NCBI GenBank assembly: GCA_003508835.1
Contig: PUFA01000084.1
Span: 5,518,001-5,582,000 of the forward strand
From: Eonycteris spelaea
Lineage: Eukaryota; Chordata; Mammalia; Chiroptera; Pteropodidae
Length of the DNA: 64,000 nt
Direction of reading: 5' to 3'
Positions 47,113 through 60,425 of this stretch are shown piece after piece (positions within the stretch are counted from its first letter, which is position 1; every line of letters begins with the position of its first letter). A program made the translations under genes and the position numbers. Under the pieces are notes generated by a model, which was not told the origin of the DNA, searched no databases, and saw only the letters and a program-made list of their open reading frames with translations.

Positions 47113-49129
47113 ATTTGTTTCTCTCCAGTGAAAGATGACTTGTGTTTTTAAGAAGTATGCTGTTGTTTGAACTCAGTGCAAGTCTTTCTCCTCATGCAAG
47201 AATCACAAATGAACCCTACTAGGGGGCTGTGGACTTGTACTTGCTTTTAAAACTCAGGGCAACCATTGAAGCAGGTGCTTTTTTATTTCAACTGCTTATC
47301 GTTTAGACACTGGGACTTAACATGCTGGTGCCAACCTGACCCCCAGAGGAACCTGCCCTGCTTCTGTCATTCCAAAAAAGAGACCGAAAGCTGCCCAGAT
47401 CCCCGCCTTCTAGAATCCTTTAGGGCGCTTTCTCTTTGGTGGAAATGAGTCCTGCTGGTTGCAGTCTAGCTTTGTATACGCTTTTCCAGACTCGTGGAGT
47501 GTGCTTAGTGTGAATGACACAGTCTGCCTCAGTCAGCCTCACCATTTCCAGAGAGAAGTGTTTCTGGTGGGGATTTTTGTTCTTTCAATACCTGCATATT
47601 TAATGTTGTGATGATAGAGCTTGACTGTCCCCATCAGGAAAGTCGGTTTTTATGTCATTAATATGTTGATTTGGTTTATGAAAGAGAGAATAAACTGCCC
47701 ATATGGTACAGTACTTCTGGGTTGTGTTTTTTGGTTTTATCCTTCTCCTTTTTGCTTTTTTCCTTCCATTTACAAGAAAAAGACCCTAAATTGTGCCCTT
47801 TGGATTATTATCTTCTTCATGTATATTTCAATTTCAAAATCCTCTTTAAATGAACAATTCTCAAGGTTTCCATTAGGAGGGCTGCCTTTGGGCGTGTCCC
47901 TGGTGACTTTCTGACTGTGGACATGTCTTCCTTTGAGGTCTTCATGAATATTCTGTGTCTTGACCCTCTCTCAGAGTCACATTTCAAACAATAACCTCTC
48001 CCCTAGTTAGTGCTTCTTGGTTACCAAAATAACCATGCTGCCTCTATTGCTTCACCTCTCTTCTGGATGCGCCCCACATTCCTGAAGAAAAAAGAAGTGT
48101 TAACATTTAATTTCTTACGTGATAAATTTTGATAAGCACCCAAGTATTAGATTTTGATGAGTGCTAAGGGAAAGACCCAGACAACAGACACCAAAATTTA
48201 TTTTTGGAGACTACTTTGCAGTGTAAATGTACAGCATTTGGGGGTTGCCAAATCTTGCACATTTGAGTGAAAGAACAGGATTGTTGCCTTGTCTGTGTCA
48301 GGATCTTCTCTTTGGTCTGCAATGCAGCCCTGCTTTGGTTTAATTAATCCATTAAAGTCTATCTTAACCCTAGTCAGTAATGATGGAGGGGCTCACCGGA
48401 GCCATCTAGAATGGGAGAAATTAGATGGATAATGATTTTTGTGCTGATGATGTGTTCTGTCTTTTTATATAGTTGATCCCATGAGGGACATATTTCTTTG
48501 GTGTATTCCTGCTGATGTTCTCAAGACAGATATATTACAGGGAAATAAATCAGACTATGAGATTTTGCCAGTGTCTAATTCTTAGTGTGTAAATGCAGTG
48601 TTTTAAAATTGAGGCTATTTTTAAAAGTACATTTTTATCAATATAATATTAAATAATCAAGAGGATGTGTGAAATTTGAGAAACTCTCATTTGGGTATTA
48701 TTTTTTATTACACTTCAACACTGTTATGGAATATTTATGTTAATAGTCTTCTTCTGATTACTCCCTCCTCCATGAGTAAACTATTTAAGATGATTCCTCC
48801 TTAATCCTATTCAACAAGTGTTTACTGATACCTACCACATGCATAGCAGTTGATGGTTCTCAAAAATCAGGAAACCTAAATGGCTTTATGTGTCTTAAGG
48901 TAACAAAACAATACAGTTTGTTTGTTTTTTTTTTTAATACAGCTATTTGAAATCGAGACCTAAAGTTGCAAGGCAAAAAATTAATCAAACTGTATTGGTT
49001 GAGCACCCACTATATTTTTTCTACCATCAGTGGAATTTATAAGCAATTACAATATACATTTGAAATACAGTGAATTTTTAAAATATGGTTAAGCAGATGG
49101 AGTGGTTTTTTTACCTTTAGAGGGTTAGC
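47113..49129. other. Repeat-poor non-coding stretch
   Basis: No named repeat. The part 48100-48490 is complex, with TTTAATTAATCC at about 48338-48349 and little simple sequence. It is a reasonable enhancer candidate by look only. Confidence 0.35.
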
Positions 49130-50060
49130 AGTTGGCTGATGGTGGTCTTGGAAATCTCTCTAGCAGAGCAGACAAGGTCTAAGTTATATTTTGAAGGAAG
49201 GAAAGGTGTTCTTTCCTGCATGAAGGATTATTCCACAGATTCAGGCATATGAGGGAAAGGTTCAGAAATGGATTTTTCCCACTTCAAGGGAAGACTTTAA
49301 ATGAGATGAAGCCAGAAGGCAAAGGATAAGTGCTTAGCAGATGGATATAGGTGGACCTTAGTGGCATCATTTTCTGACAGATCAGATGAGCAAATCTATA
49401 GAGGGCTTTCAGTGCTGGGAGTTTGGAATTCACAATTGATCTGAAGTAGGATGATAGAAATTCGCTGGAGGACTGAAGAGGGAACTGTGACAGTCAAACC
49501 ACTTAGAATACGTTTGGCATAAGGAGACAATTTTCAAATCTTAGGTACAGTGTAACCAGGAGGTGGCCAAATAATAGTAAAAAAATATTTATTTGAGTTA
49601 AGATCATTATAAGAAATTTTCTAGATTTGATAATTGGCTATATATAAGACACCAACTATTTTAAAATGTAAGAGTTTACCAGAAGTTTGGAGCATTGGAT
49701 GGTGCCATAGGCTGTGGTTATATGGAATTTAGATAGCAAAATAATTTCAAATAAAATAGTTAATGCTCTATATGGAATTTGAGGTGCTAGCAGAACATCT
49801 AATCAGAGATATTCTAAAGAGGAAGTGTAAATTATGTTAACTTAATTAACACTAACTAAGAGAGGTAGGTTATAGGAAAAGGTAGATGAGCATATCCCTC
49901 CTCACCACCACCCTCCCCCAAATGCATGGATATAGAAAGAAAAAACTATGAGCCTTAAGATAATGCCTTTTGAAGGACAGAATATTTAGGAGGTAGAACA
50001 GCAATGTTGAGGGAATAATTGAAGGGATAAGGTTGAGCCAAGATTTTAAACTGCAGAAGC
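49130..50060 (-). repeat. Diverged L2 LINE remnant, reverse
   Basis: Weak but ordered similarity to antisense L2: 'attattccacagattcaggcatatgagggaaaggttcagaaatgg', 'agagggctttcagtgctgggagtttgga', and later a 'gaggtagaacagcaatgttgaggg' block. Insertions and decay are heavy. Confidence 0.45.
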
Positions 50061-50129
50061 CAAAGACAGAGAAAGAAGCCATTTTGAGAAGGGGTTTTTT
50101 TACAGAAACAATAGCAACGAGCTTGAAGG

Positions 50130-50302
50130 AACCTCACAGGATCATCTCAGCCAATATCCAAATTCTGTGTACAGAGAAAAGGGGGCCAAGAAGAGGAAAG
50201 TGGTCCAAGTAAGCAGAGATGACTTGTAGAAGAACCAGTACTTGGGCATAGGGGTCTGCGGTCATGGTCCAGTGTTTCTTCCATTGTGTTATCCTGCCTC
50301 AG
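50130..50302 (-). repeat. MIR/MIR3-type ancient repeat, reverse
   Basis: The segments 'aaggaacctcacaggatcatctcagccaatatcc', 'ggggccaagaagaggaaagtggtccaag' and 'ggtccagtgtttcttccattgtgttatcctgcctc' follow the order of a common ancient repeat whose right end reads 'cagtgctctttccactgcacca'. The family name is tentative. Confidence 0.5.
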
Positions 50303-52820
50303 TGAAGCAGCTATCTAATCACCTCTTGCAAATGTCATGAGTTAAGCAAAGAAAGGTTGAATTTCCAGTAGCCAGGCTGACACAAACTGACTTGTATAAA
50401 TCTGTTGATGAGAGAAAAGAAGAGGGTGGTATTAAAATCTCTACCACTGAGCTGTGGCCAGGATGGTCAACAGAAAAAGGGAAACAAAGAGTTTTGAATA
50501 TTTCATAGTAACTTCTTACCGTCTGCTAAATATCAGAATCACATGTGTACGAGGGCACTTAGAGAAATATGGCTACACAATTTTGCAAGGGTAGATGCAT
50601 ATTTGTATTTCGTTTAAATATCAACCCCTTTTAACTTGGTCCTTAATACGGAGGGAAAATGCTAGGGGTTGCATGTCAGATTAAAATAATTGAATTGAAC
50701 CTGGGCTTAGTTGGTTTAAAAAAAAGAAAGAAAGATTGAAACTGAAGACTCCTTCACTCTAACCTAAACTGAAAGACAGGTTTGCTTTGGAACTTGACTG
50801 ATTTTCTTCAGTCCAGCCATGCAAAGACTTGGCCAAAGCTATAGCCCAGAAAACATGCCGTGTCTTGCTTGCTAAATATTTTTAAATTGGCCCCTTTTCT
50901 TCAGGAAGACCTCCTAGGTTTTGCCTGAGTAAGGACCATAAGCTTGAGCCTGTGCTAACTACAACTGTTAAGGCCTTGTGAGAGATGGAGGAGATTCTGT
51001 GCAATTGTGACATGTCGAAGGGGGGCTCCCCTGCATAATGTGATCCCTGCATGTCTTTAGGAATAGAGCTTTGCTCCCATGTTAATACATTCTGGAAATT
51101 GCTCAAGAGGCAGCTTTGGCATTAGAATAGCAACTTTCAAAGCAGTGAACGTCAGCACTTCTATTTCTCCTTCTTCTTGGCGTGCACTACATGAAGCTGG
51201 AAAGACTAATTGGCTAAATGAAGGGACTCAGTGTCGCAGAGTTGAAATCCTGGCATGTAAATGGAGAGGTGGGGAGAGACTTTGCATGCATATCTATATG
51301 GCCTCCCTTTGTGAATTATCATAATAGAAATGGTTCTGCCCCTTTTCGAGTTTCCCTGCGAGATGAGTTGGGGTGTGAAGTGCATGGCACGGAAATTCAC
51401 CATGCTTTGTATCTATGATTACTTGTCTCTGTGTATATCTTTTCCACTCCTAAATTGCATGCTTACCTAAGGTTGCTGAATAATACATTGTTTTAAAAGA
51501 TGTGTCCCTGAATTAAAGTTATTATATGACAATTACGATATGGCTGCATCCAGCTGAATACTATAAAGAAAAAAATCAGTAAATGTCATTTTTAAAAGCA
51601 AGCAGGGAAATCTCTTATTTGTTCTACAGGTGTTAGCCTTGCCTCCTTGACCTCTGCCAAGCATTTATAAGGACTGATCAATAATGGGATCAAACAGTTC
51701 GTGAGACTGGTTCCCTATGACCATAGTCAACTTGGCATGTAGGGTGTTTAAGTCATTGGATCGTACAGAGGCTATTTTTGAAAGAGTGTTTCCAGATAAG
51801 CTATACAACTTAATTTTAACTTTATAAAAAACCAAAGTCTAGAACTCATTTGGTTCATCTGCCCTACCGTCCAGCAATACTTTACCTAAATTGTTAGACA
51901 AAAGGAGACCAAATGTATTTCATAAAACTTATAAAAGGACATCACAGTATTCCGTATGAGGATTTAACATCTCTTGAAATATGTCAGAATTTTATAACTA
52001 AACCAAATCCCTGATCTTCTTAAGCCCCCTTTTTAAATGTTTAATCTGAATTATAGACAAAGAACATCTATTAACACATCATCTTACTGATAACCATTAT
52101 CAAAATCACCTCTTAAAATATTTTGGACCAGGAAGGAGGGAAAGTTCTTTGACCTTTGCCCTGAACCCTCTCTAAGCTTTTCCCATTTCCATTAATTATG
52201 GAACTTTGAATCCCAAGGTTGATGTAAAACATGGGGTGAATTTAAGTTATCCACTTCTTTGTTAACTTTTGTCATCATTTTATTTCTAAAGCACATTTTA
52301 TGCTTAGTGAAATTTATGGGAGCTGAACCCAATGCAGTGATGATCTGCAAGATAAACACCTCGTGGACTAATAATGATTAAACTGTTGATCATTGAGAAA
52401 ATAATTTGAAGTCACTGGGTACTGTTGTATAAAAAGCTGTGGTTAAAGACTGTCCCATGGAAGCTTGATGCTGAAAGACAGTCTTGGTGACATAACTGAA
52501 AGCTCAGTGAATTTGAAACATGGGTAAAAACAAATTTGAACATGCCAAACTTGATTCGAAGACCATATATTAAAGTATTGCCCTTCGACCCTGGAAGAAA
52601 AAGGTTTACCCGAGAAGAACATAGGTATGAATAGACCCTCACGTCCAATTAGTAGAAAATGCCATTTCCACGTCGCATTCTACCCAAGAGGGGCCAAAAT
52701 GCAGGGAATTTCAACTCGTCAGTCATCGGTCATGCCACTCTAAACATGACTCATCTTAATAAGCATATATAACATATTTTGTCCAGTCGCTTATCATATC
52801 ATTTCATTCATCTCATCAGT
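50303..52820. other. Repeat-poor non-coding stretch
   Basis: No named repeat and no gene supported over about 2.5 kb. Frames up to 81 codons have no domain. Confidence 0.4.
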
Positions 52821-52870
52821 AAATGAATATAAGTGAATATGAATGACTGTGAATATGAATGAATATAAGT
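52821..52870. repeat. Imperfect GAATAT/GAATG tandem repeat
   Basis: AATGAATATAAGTGAATATG, then AATGACTGTGAATATGAATG and AATATAAGTG. A degenerate tandem array with a 10-11 base beat. Confidence 0.8.
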
Positions 52871-52876
52871 GCACAG

Positions 52877-53005
52877 GTTATCATTCTCCTCAGATGGGAA
52901 ACGGGAAAGCTGAGGCTCTGTCAGGTTAAGTACCTTGCTTAGTGTTACATATCTTATCAGCGGTAGAGTCAAAACCAGAACTAGGCTTTATGTCTGGAAT
53001 CTGCA
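52877..53005 (-). repeat. MIR SINE fragment, reverse
   Basis: The segments 'ttatcattctcctcagatgggaaacgggaaagctgaggctctgtcaggttaagtaccttgcttagtgttacat' and 'cggtagagtcaaaaccagaac' are the reverse MIR core and 5' part. Confidence 0.8.
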
Positions 53006-53899
53006 GGGCCAAGTGGAGCAAGTTATGTTTAGTTTTATTTTAATCCATTTCAGGTTCTGGACAACATCTCACAAGATGTCTGATTGTGTCCTGTTTTTCC
53101 TGTAGATTTCTAGGAAGAGAGCCACAATTGGGGGTGGAAGGTAAATCTATTTTCTGACAATGAAATGTCTTTGCTCTTACAATCCCATCAGCTGAATTAC
53201 CAGAAAATTCATATTCTATGTCAAACTCACATAAGATGAGTAATGACAGGTAGCAACAGTTACAAAATGTACCTTCTTGCTGTGTGTTTCTCACACATCA
53301 GACTAAAATGACTTTTATGAAGCTCTCAGTGGTGATTATATAAGGTCCTTCTTCACTGCCAAGAGTTTTTCAGATCTTTGACACCAGAGAAGAGGCAGCA
53401 GCAAACCAAAGGGGCCTCTGCCCTTTGTCATCTTAGAGCGGCTGCCAGGTGCACTTTGAATCCCATTGTGAGAAATCCCCAGGACGAGGTAGGAAAGCCA
53501 CAGTTTGAGCAGAAGATGCAGTGGTCTAAGCAAAACGTAATTAGGCTCCCCTTTTTTTTTTTTTTTTTTCATTTTTGACCCTGCTGTCATACGTTGGGAT
53601 GGGGAGGAGAAAAACTGATTTAAATAGAATAAAGAGTCCTCCAAATTTCATCTAGTTCCGAGTTCAACAGAGAGGGGGCTGCAGAAGAAGCTGTGGCATA
53701 GAGATGCCTTCATGCTCAGCCCATGCCCTGTGGAAGAGCAGCCCTTGGAGTCATTCGGTGAGAGATTGCACTGGGGTTGGCCAGAAACTAAGTGAGGTGT
53801 GTGGGAAGGGCAGGGAGACACTGAGTCATGTGACCCAGCTGAGGGATAGTGCAGGAGGGGGAATGTTTTTCCTGAGAGGTTCCCAGCCACAGAGAACGC

Positions 53900-53923
53900 A
53901 AAAATAAATAAATAAATAAATAA
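53900..53923. repeat. (AAAT)n microsatellite
   Basis: About six AAAT units. Confidence 0.9.
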
Positions 53924-55417
53924 CAGCTATAGTCTTAAAACGACTTTCACATCTTACTTTTCCTTTCACCAGGAAGTTAGCATTCTGAAAGTTAGATTCT
54001 GAGTGTGTCCTGATGTATGTCTAAATCAGCAGTGCATTTTTATGGCTGGTTTATAAACCCATCATAATAGTGAGGGGTTAAAATGAAACGCCTTCAAAAG
54101 ATAACCTGTACCTACTGCAGGCTTGAAACTCGATTAGCCCAGCTATTAAAACCAGGAGGACAAACTGTTTCTTCCCTGGATACAAAAGCTGTTAGGCTAC
54201 AGCCTGACCCAGTACAAAAGTTTTCTGAATCTCTCTCCACTTTACTAAACATCGGCTCATTGCTGCCGTCTGCAGTGAAGCTGTTTACAGCTCTGTGCTA
54301 AGTGGAAAGTTCAAATCAATTATTGTCCATTAGAGTTTAGGTATAACTGATGAAATATCCCCAGAGGAGTACTGTAAATGTATCAAGACGTCCTTCCCCA
54401 TTATAGAAATGGGGACGCATGGTGAATTACTTACCTTCTCTCTCACCCTTAATGCCTCTGAAAGGCTGCTGGGCAAACAGAGCTTATCTTGTCTTGCTGG
54501 GGTTTAAAGTGAGGACTTTACCATTCAGTGAACATGAGTAGTGAGCCAACAGAAATTTTAGGTTCCAACTTCTCTTATAACCTCCCTAAAGTGCCTTGTG
54601 GGCATAAAGGTCTAAGAAACAAAAGATATAAAAGAAAATCCTAAAAAATGATTAAAACTGCCACCCAGAAGTGCCCTGCAATCAGGTTCTTTTAGAAATG
54701 TTAAGTTTCTTGTTAACAATCAAATAGAAAAAGCTTAGACTCCAAATTTTCAGCAAGTGACAATAAGATTTAATGCCAGATAATTTATGCCAGGATACTT
54801 TCTTTTATAAAACTAGGTCTCTACATCAAGCTTCAGCAGGGCCAAAAAAGAAACCCACTCACTGCTCCGGTGTGAGCAAGGTGGCATTAATTTCCTAGAT
54901 TCTGTTATTCAGTTACAAAATTGAACAGTGCCTTTTACCCTGTAAAGACTGGAACTGAGAGGAAAGAGAAGGTCTCATTTGTGATCTGCTATGACGAGAG
55001 ATGGAATAGAGGTTCATGACTTCCTTCTGAATTTGTCTTTACTTATTCTCTTCCCTTGGTTCTGCCCCATAGCAAGCTCCGCACCCTAGAGATTCTAAGA
55101 TTGAAATATAGATGGACTTATCTTTTCATGGGAAAACCTAAGTATTATTCCTCAGAGGACTATGATTTTTCCTCATACCAGAAAGTGACCAAGAAAGGTC
55201 AAGGAGACAATGTTCTCCTGTATCATATCAACCTTTCCTTCCTCCATGTGCACAGGTGGGCAAGATACCTTTTTATTTCGAGCTGGTCCTATTCAGCTCC
55301 AGTGGCTGCATTGTGGGGAGGCAGCGGGATGCAGTTCCAACACAATCCCACAAGCCAGTCATACTAGAGATAAGAAGCATCTTTAAAATGCAGCATTGAT
55401 TTATTTGTGTTTCTCTT

Positions 55418-55441
55418 AACTCCAAGGATAACTCCAAGGAT
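55418..55441. repeat. Perfect 12-bp tandem duplication
   Basis: AACTCCAAGGAT occurs twice head to tail with no mismatch. Confidence 0.95.
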
Positions 55442-57302
55442 GTTTCTTGCTGCTGACAGCTCTGTCCGTGGTGCTAAGTAGGAAATTGGCTGTATTTCTT
55501 CCCTGTGGCCCATACTGCTTACCCCCAGCTCTCCTGGGGCTTCCAGTCATCTGTCTAAAGAGATGCTAATTGCTGTGCAGTAAATCTGGTTGAGATGAAC
55601 ACCTAGCTTCCAGGATATTTATTGGGTCAGATTTTCTTCTAGCTCACTCAGATAATGAGAGATTTCATGTTATTTTTTCACCTTTATCTAGTTAGGTCTG
55701 TTGCTTTTTTTTTTTTTTTGTAAGTTCCCAAGAAGTTCTCTTGAATCTACCTTTGATTGTTAAACCATCACTTCTTTAACAAATGATGTACTGTGAAAAC
55801 TGTCATTCACTCAAAGGGAGCAATCTGGCTCCATACCCATCCAGATCTCTCTCCCCTCAAATATTCATCTAGCCCCACGTCACCAGCATCTAACAATTTA
55901 TGATATTTAAAGAATTAGTTCACTTCTTTCTCCACATTTGTAGCAATGGCCATTGGCCTACTGCTCTCAGCATTTATAGGATACATTTCTCTTCATTCAG
56001 ATTTCATTTCTTCTACCCAGTATATCAGTTGTTTTTGCAACTCAGATTGTAAAATTGTTTTCTCTCAGTATTCTAGGAGAATTATTTTACATGCTAACTT
56101 CGAGACTAAATTTAGTGATTGAAGTTTAAATCCTCTAAAATAATAAATATTATACAAAGAGAACTGCCTCCGGATTTATCCCATGTCTCGATGACAAAAT
56201 GCTAAAGAACTGTACAGATTCGTGTCTTTCTTTAGTGGAGCAGAGAATCTGTATTCTACACCTGAAAAGCAGCCTCAATATGACAGAATTAAATACATAT
56301 CCGCGTACCAAATGTGTGGTTAGACTTATTTTCCTGCCCCATTACTATAGGTAAGAGTGTGTTTAGTCAATCCTTTTCAAATCAGCTTTCCTCTTCCAAA
56401 GCCCATTTTGCCTGCCCTCATCTGAGAATCAGCCAGCCCACCCATAGATTGCTAATATGCTTGCTCAGATTTAAGGAGCAGCCCTGATTTTCAAGTTTCT
56501 TCTAGCCATTATTTGTGTTCCAAATTATCTTACTGCATCTGTATTAATTTTCTGTTTCCAAAAGTACTCCATGTATTTCAAGGCAGCACGGTTTCTTTTT
56601 TACATTTTCCAGGGAACTGGTGTTTTTAATGTCATGTGAGGACAACATTACACAATGGATCTTTGGCAGGGATACACAGAAATGAATACCGTGTGCGAAC
56701 AAACATTAAATGGCAGTCTTAATTACAGAGTTTGACTCTGTTGTTTTTAATGCCCTTCAATTTTATAATTTGATGGAAAATGCATCAACACAGCTATTTT
56801 CTTTCTACCCTAAATGATTAAGGATTGATATACCCACAAGCCATAGTAGCTTGTTAAATCTGTCTGATCAGGTAGGTCCTACATTTCATCCACTAGAGGG
56901 CAGTAGGGATACACATCCACACCAACCAATATGTGCAACATATGGTCGATGTGGAAACATAGTAGCCATAGCTTTCATGTGTATGAAAAATTCCCATTAC
57001 AGTGTTGCTTCACTTATAATTATATTGAAAGTAAACACTAATTCACAGACGGACTACGCATATTTTATTTCAGCATTACCCCACTAGTGTTTTGTCTATT
57101 CTAGTTTAAAATGCCCTGAGTAATGAAACTTCCCCTACTTCCCTTGGGAAGCTGTATCAAAACCCAACTGTTTTTACTGCTTGCTTTTTTTTTTTTTTTT
57201 TTTTAATATACTTGAGATCTATTAGTCCTCCTTCAAGTTTACTTAGAAGTATGTTGTATATTCCCTTTTCCCTTACAGTAAGGTTAGTTCCATTCTGGAA
57301 AG

Positions 57303-57350
57303 CAAATGTTTATTGAGCGCCTGCTACGTGTAAGGCAGCACTAAGGAAAT
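57303..57350 (-). repeat. MIR/L2 terminal fragment, reverse
   Basis: The segment 'caaatgtttattgagcgcctgctacgtgtaaggcagcac' matches the reverse of the shared MIR/L2 3' end. The rest of the element is not recognisable. Confidence 0.6.
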
Positions 57351-58736
57351 GAATGGCCACAACCGGCAAGGGATGCAGTGCTGAGTTAGGTGGATTCGCA
57401 TGAGTCAGAAAGCTGAAGGAGACGATCTCTCAGGGCTGATATCCGAGGAAAAGTGTGCTTGAGTGCTAAAGTAAGTGATATCCATGAGGGAAAATTCGTA
57501 TTTGTGCTTAGGTTTCTGTATCAGAACTTAAGAGGTATTGCAAATGCATGATGATATCAGACATCACGAAGAGAACAGTGAGGTGTACAGCTCACACTAA
57601 CATGGCAGTGGGTTCATGCCAGCCAAATGACCTGGATGCTTACTAATGAAGGTTTGATCCTTCTTCCTTTTGCAGCTGGTCGTCAGCTTTGCCAAGAAAC
57701 ATCAGAACCTATACTGGGGTTGTTTATACCCATATATAAAGGATAGGAAATGGGTCTCCCCAGGGTAGTGACACCTTGCTGTATATCATGTTGTATTGTC
57801 TATTTTCCATCATTGACTTTCTGGGTCCAATCTTGGTTACACTACACACACCACACAGTGGGAAAGTGCTCCAAGCCCATGTGCAATACTCTGGTTTGCA
57901 TCATTAGTTTCTTGGCATATACTTTGATTATTAAGTATCCAAGGGGGAGGGTGGAAGAAATTGAAGCCAAGAAAGTTCCTTTAAGACTAGAACTCACAAT
58001 TACACAGTTGTTGAAAAGTCTTCCCCCCTTTACATTAGAGATGTAGCAAGATTTTTTGCTCTGTTGAGTATATTCATGTGGAAGGATTTCCATAAGGCTG
58101 TCCTAATCACCAGGAGCAATCTCCGGATAGACATGTATGCAAACAAGCATTGTTCAGACTCCAACAGGAAAAATTGAACACTGAAGAAATTCTAGAAATG
58201 ATACTTTTTTTTATTAACATCCTTTGAGCCTCTGTAGGCAGTAACCTATTCTCCAGAGTTTTTGAAAAGTGCTTTCCTTTGCCAATTAAAAGAGCAAGAA
58301 TGTGGTTTTATAGACTGTCTTTCTTGAGGAAAATAGTAGGTAAGAGTACAGAATCTACACAATATCACTGCCCAGGTTTTCTATCACAAACAAAGCTTAG
58401 ATTTGAAATTTATGTCACCTGTAGTAAAATCCACATGGATAGTTTATATGGAAGTAATTAAGTGCAAATGTGCGACAGCCATTTTTGTGGTTTTGTTTGT
58501 TTCAAAATACCAAAGGTGATTAGGCCATATTACAAACTAATTACTTACTTAATTTATTTAAGTTGAAACGAGATCTTGAGTTATACAAAGAGCAAAAACT
58601 AAAACTCATTCATCCATTCTGCACATCACTGAAAGGACAAAACAAAGAAGTTAACACTTTTATTTGATTATGTTACAACACACCAATATTCTGAGCACTG
58701 ATGAGGACCCCAGTGGTCAAAACATCTGTATCTGGT
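57351..58736. other. Unassigned non-coding stretch
   Basis: No repeat or gene supported. The 98-codon frame at 57750-58046 shows no domain. Confidence 0.4.
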
Positions 58737-58757
58737 AAAAATAAATAAATAAATAAA
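58737..58757. repeat. (AAAT)n microsatellite
   Basis: About five AAAT units. Confidence 0.9.
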
Positions 58758-59300
58758 CAAATGAACTCTTTCTTCCCCACCACTTGGTCCTTTCAGTGGT
58801 GCACTGGAATTCAGAATGAATTACTAAAGGTACTAAAATGGCATGTCTTTTTTAGCACATTTTCCTATGGAAAGTTTAAAAGACTCTCAAAACATATTTG
58901 AAAACAGTAAATAAATAACCTACAAAACTCAATATTTTCTTAAATTGGGAAGTAAACCACAGTCATCCCGGGGCTTGGGACTCTGTACACCAAGTCTCAA
59001 ACCAGAGCATATTTTGGTATTTTGATGGTTGAGTTATAATCCCCTGAAAAGAGGGGCTGCTTGTATGCAGTAAGGACAGCTGCCCGTGGAACGACAACGG
59101 AGCTACTAAAATAAAACCAGTGTTGACTTGTCACTGAGGAACAGGAGATATGAGACTCAGTAGATCCCTTCTGTGGGCCATAAGGGGAGTTCTGTCGGCA
59201 CTCTACGAGTGGGTGTGCAAGTGGGTTTCGCCCTCTGCATGTGTGCTTGGCCGGATTCTAGAAGGAGAGGAAAAGGGGAACACAAAACACTCATGGAACC

Positions 59301-59325
59301 AAAACAAAACAAAACAAAACAAAAC
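59301..59325. repeat. (AAAAC)n microsatellite
   Basis: Five AAAAC units. Confidence 0.95.
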
Positions 59326-60094
59326 CCTAGATGCTGGAAGCAAATCGAAGATGTTAGAGAACATTTATGACCTGAGATTGTTTGTTCTAATGTTTGATCC
59401 TTCATCTCTCAGGTTCTAATTGCTCTTTTCGGTTAGTTTTTTAAGTATTGCTAAAGAATTCAAATTATAGTATACTCGACCCCTGATCAGGTGGTTGATA
59501 GTATTGTCTCACTTAATTTATAACTTTACATGTCCTTTTGTGACATGATTCTCATTAGCTGAGGCAAAATTATGGCATGCGATTGCCACCTAAATCACTA
59601 GGTAGCCTGCACATGGCAAAGTCAACACTTAAATATTTTCCAAAGAGGTAGTGGCTCAAGCTTTAATACTGGTGATCTTGCTTTCTACAGCGGTAGGAAC
59701 CGGGGTGTTCTGCCCTGGAAGCAGCCTTTTCCAATATGAAGAATGGTGAGAATAGTATCTGTACATTTCATACCTCAGTTGAATGTTGTGAGGATTTGAC
59801 GAGCTATTTGTGTAATCTTAAATTCGGGGAATTCTCTAAGGATTAATGTCTTTTTGGACGAGGGTTTTAGGGAGAACACTCTTGGCTGATTTGAGGAGTA
59901 ACAAATGGTGACCTTGTTCTTTTACCGCAACTCGCTATAGTAACACCACTGACTCAACATTAGCAAGACCCGTGTTTTGGATTATTTTGCCCAGGGACTC
60001 AGATGCATCGGTACTAAGTCCTGTGGTCTCTCTTGGCCGCGCTCCATCGTGACCTAAATTAGAATCTTTGACTATGAAATAGAGTTTTTCTCTA

Positions 60095-60425
60095 TACCAA
60101 ACATTTATCCGTTGAACAAATATTTGTTGAGCAAGTACTAGGTGTGAAGCACTATACAGGGCCATCTTATTTTGTGTGAGAACTGAATTTATGATGTTAA
60201 CCTCATTAAACCCATGTTCTAACCAAGAAAACCAGCCAGACAAGACTCACAAAATCAGAGTTTGGATTTGAAAGCAGTCCTTCACGTTACCGACGAGGGC
60301 ACGTAGGCGTAAACGGTTCAGTCATTTTGCCCAGCTCAGCACTTCTAATTAGTATCAAGAACCAGAACCAGAGCTCTGAGCTGCTGTTTATCACTCTGAT
60401 GTTCTGTCCATTATATGCGCCCCCT
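60095..60425. repeat. Decayed MIR/L2-type sequence
   Basis: The segment 'ttgaacaaatatttgttgagcaagtactaggtgtgaagcactatacag' (60112-60160) resembles a reverse L2/MIR end. Positions 60250-60415 end in 'tctgatgttctgtccattatatgcg', like the 'cagtgctctttccattatgcc' end of an ancient repeat. Boundaries are uncertain. Confidence 0.4.

Larger units (their letters stand above)
53006..57302. other. Repeat-poor non-coding stretch
   Basis: Contains T-runs (53552-53569, near 55705, 57186-57204), an (AAAT)n at 53900-53923 and a 12-bp tandem duplication at 55418-55441. No gene is supported; the 103-codon frame at 55056-55367 shows no domain. Confidence 0.4.
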
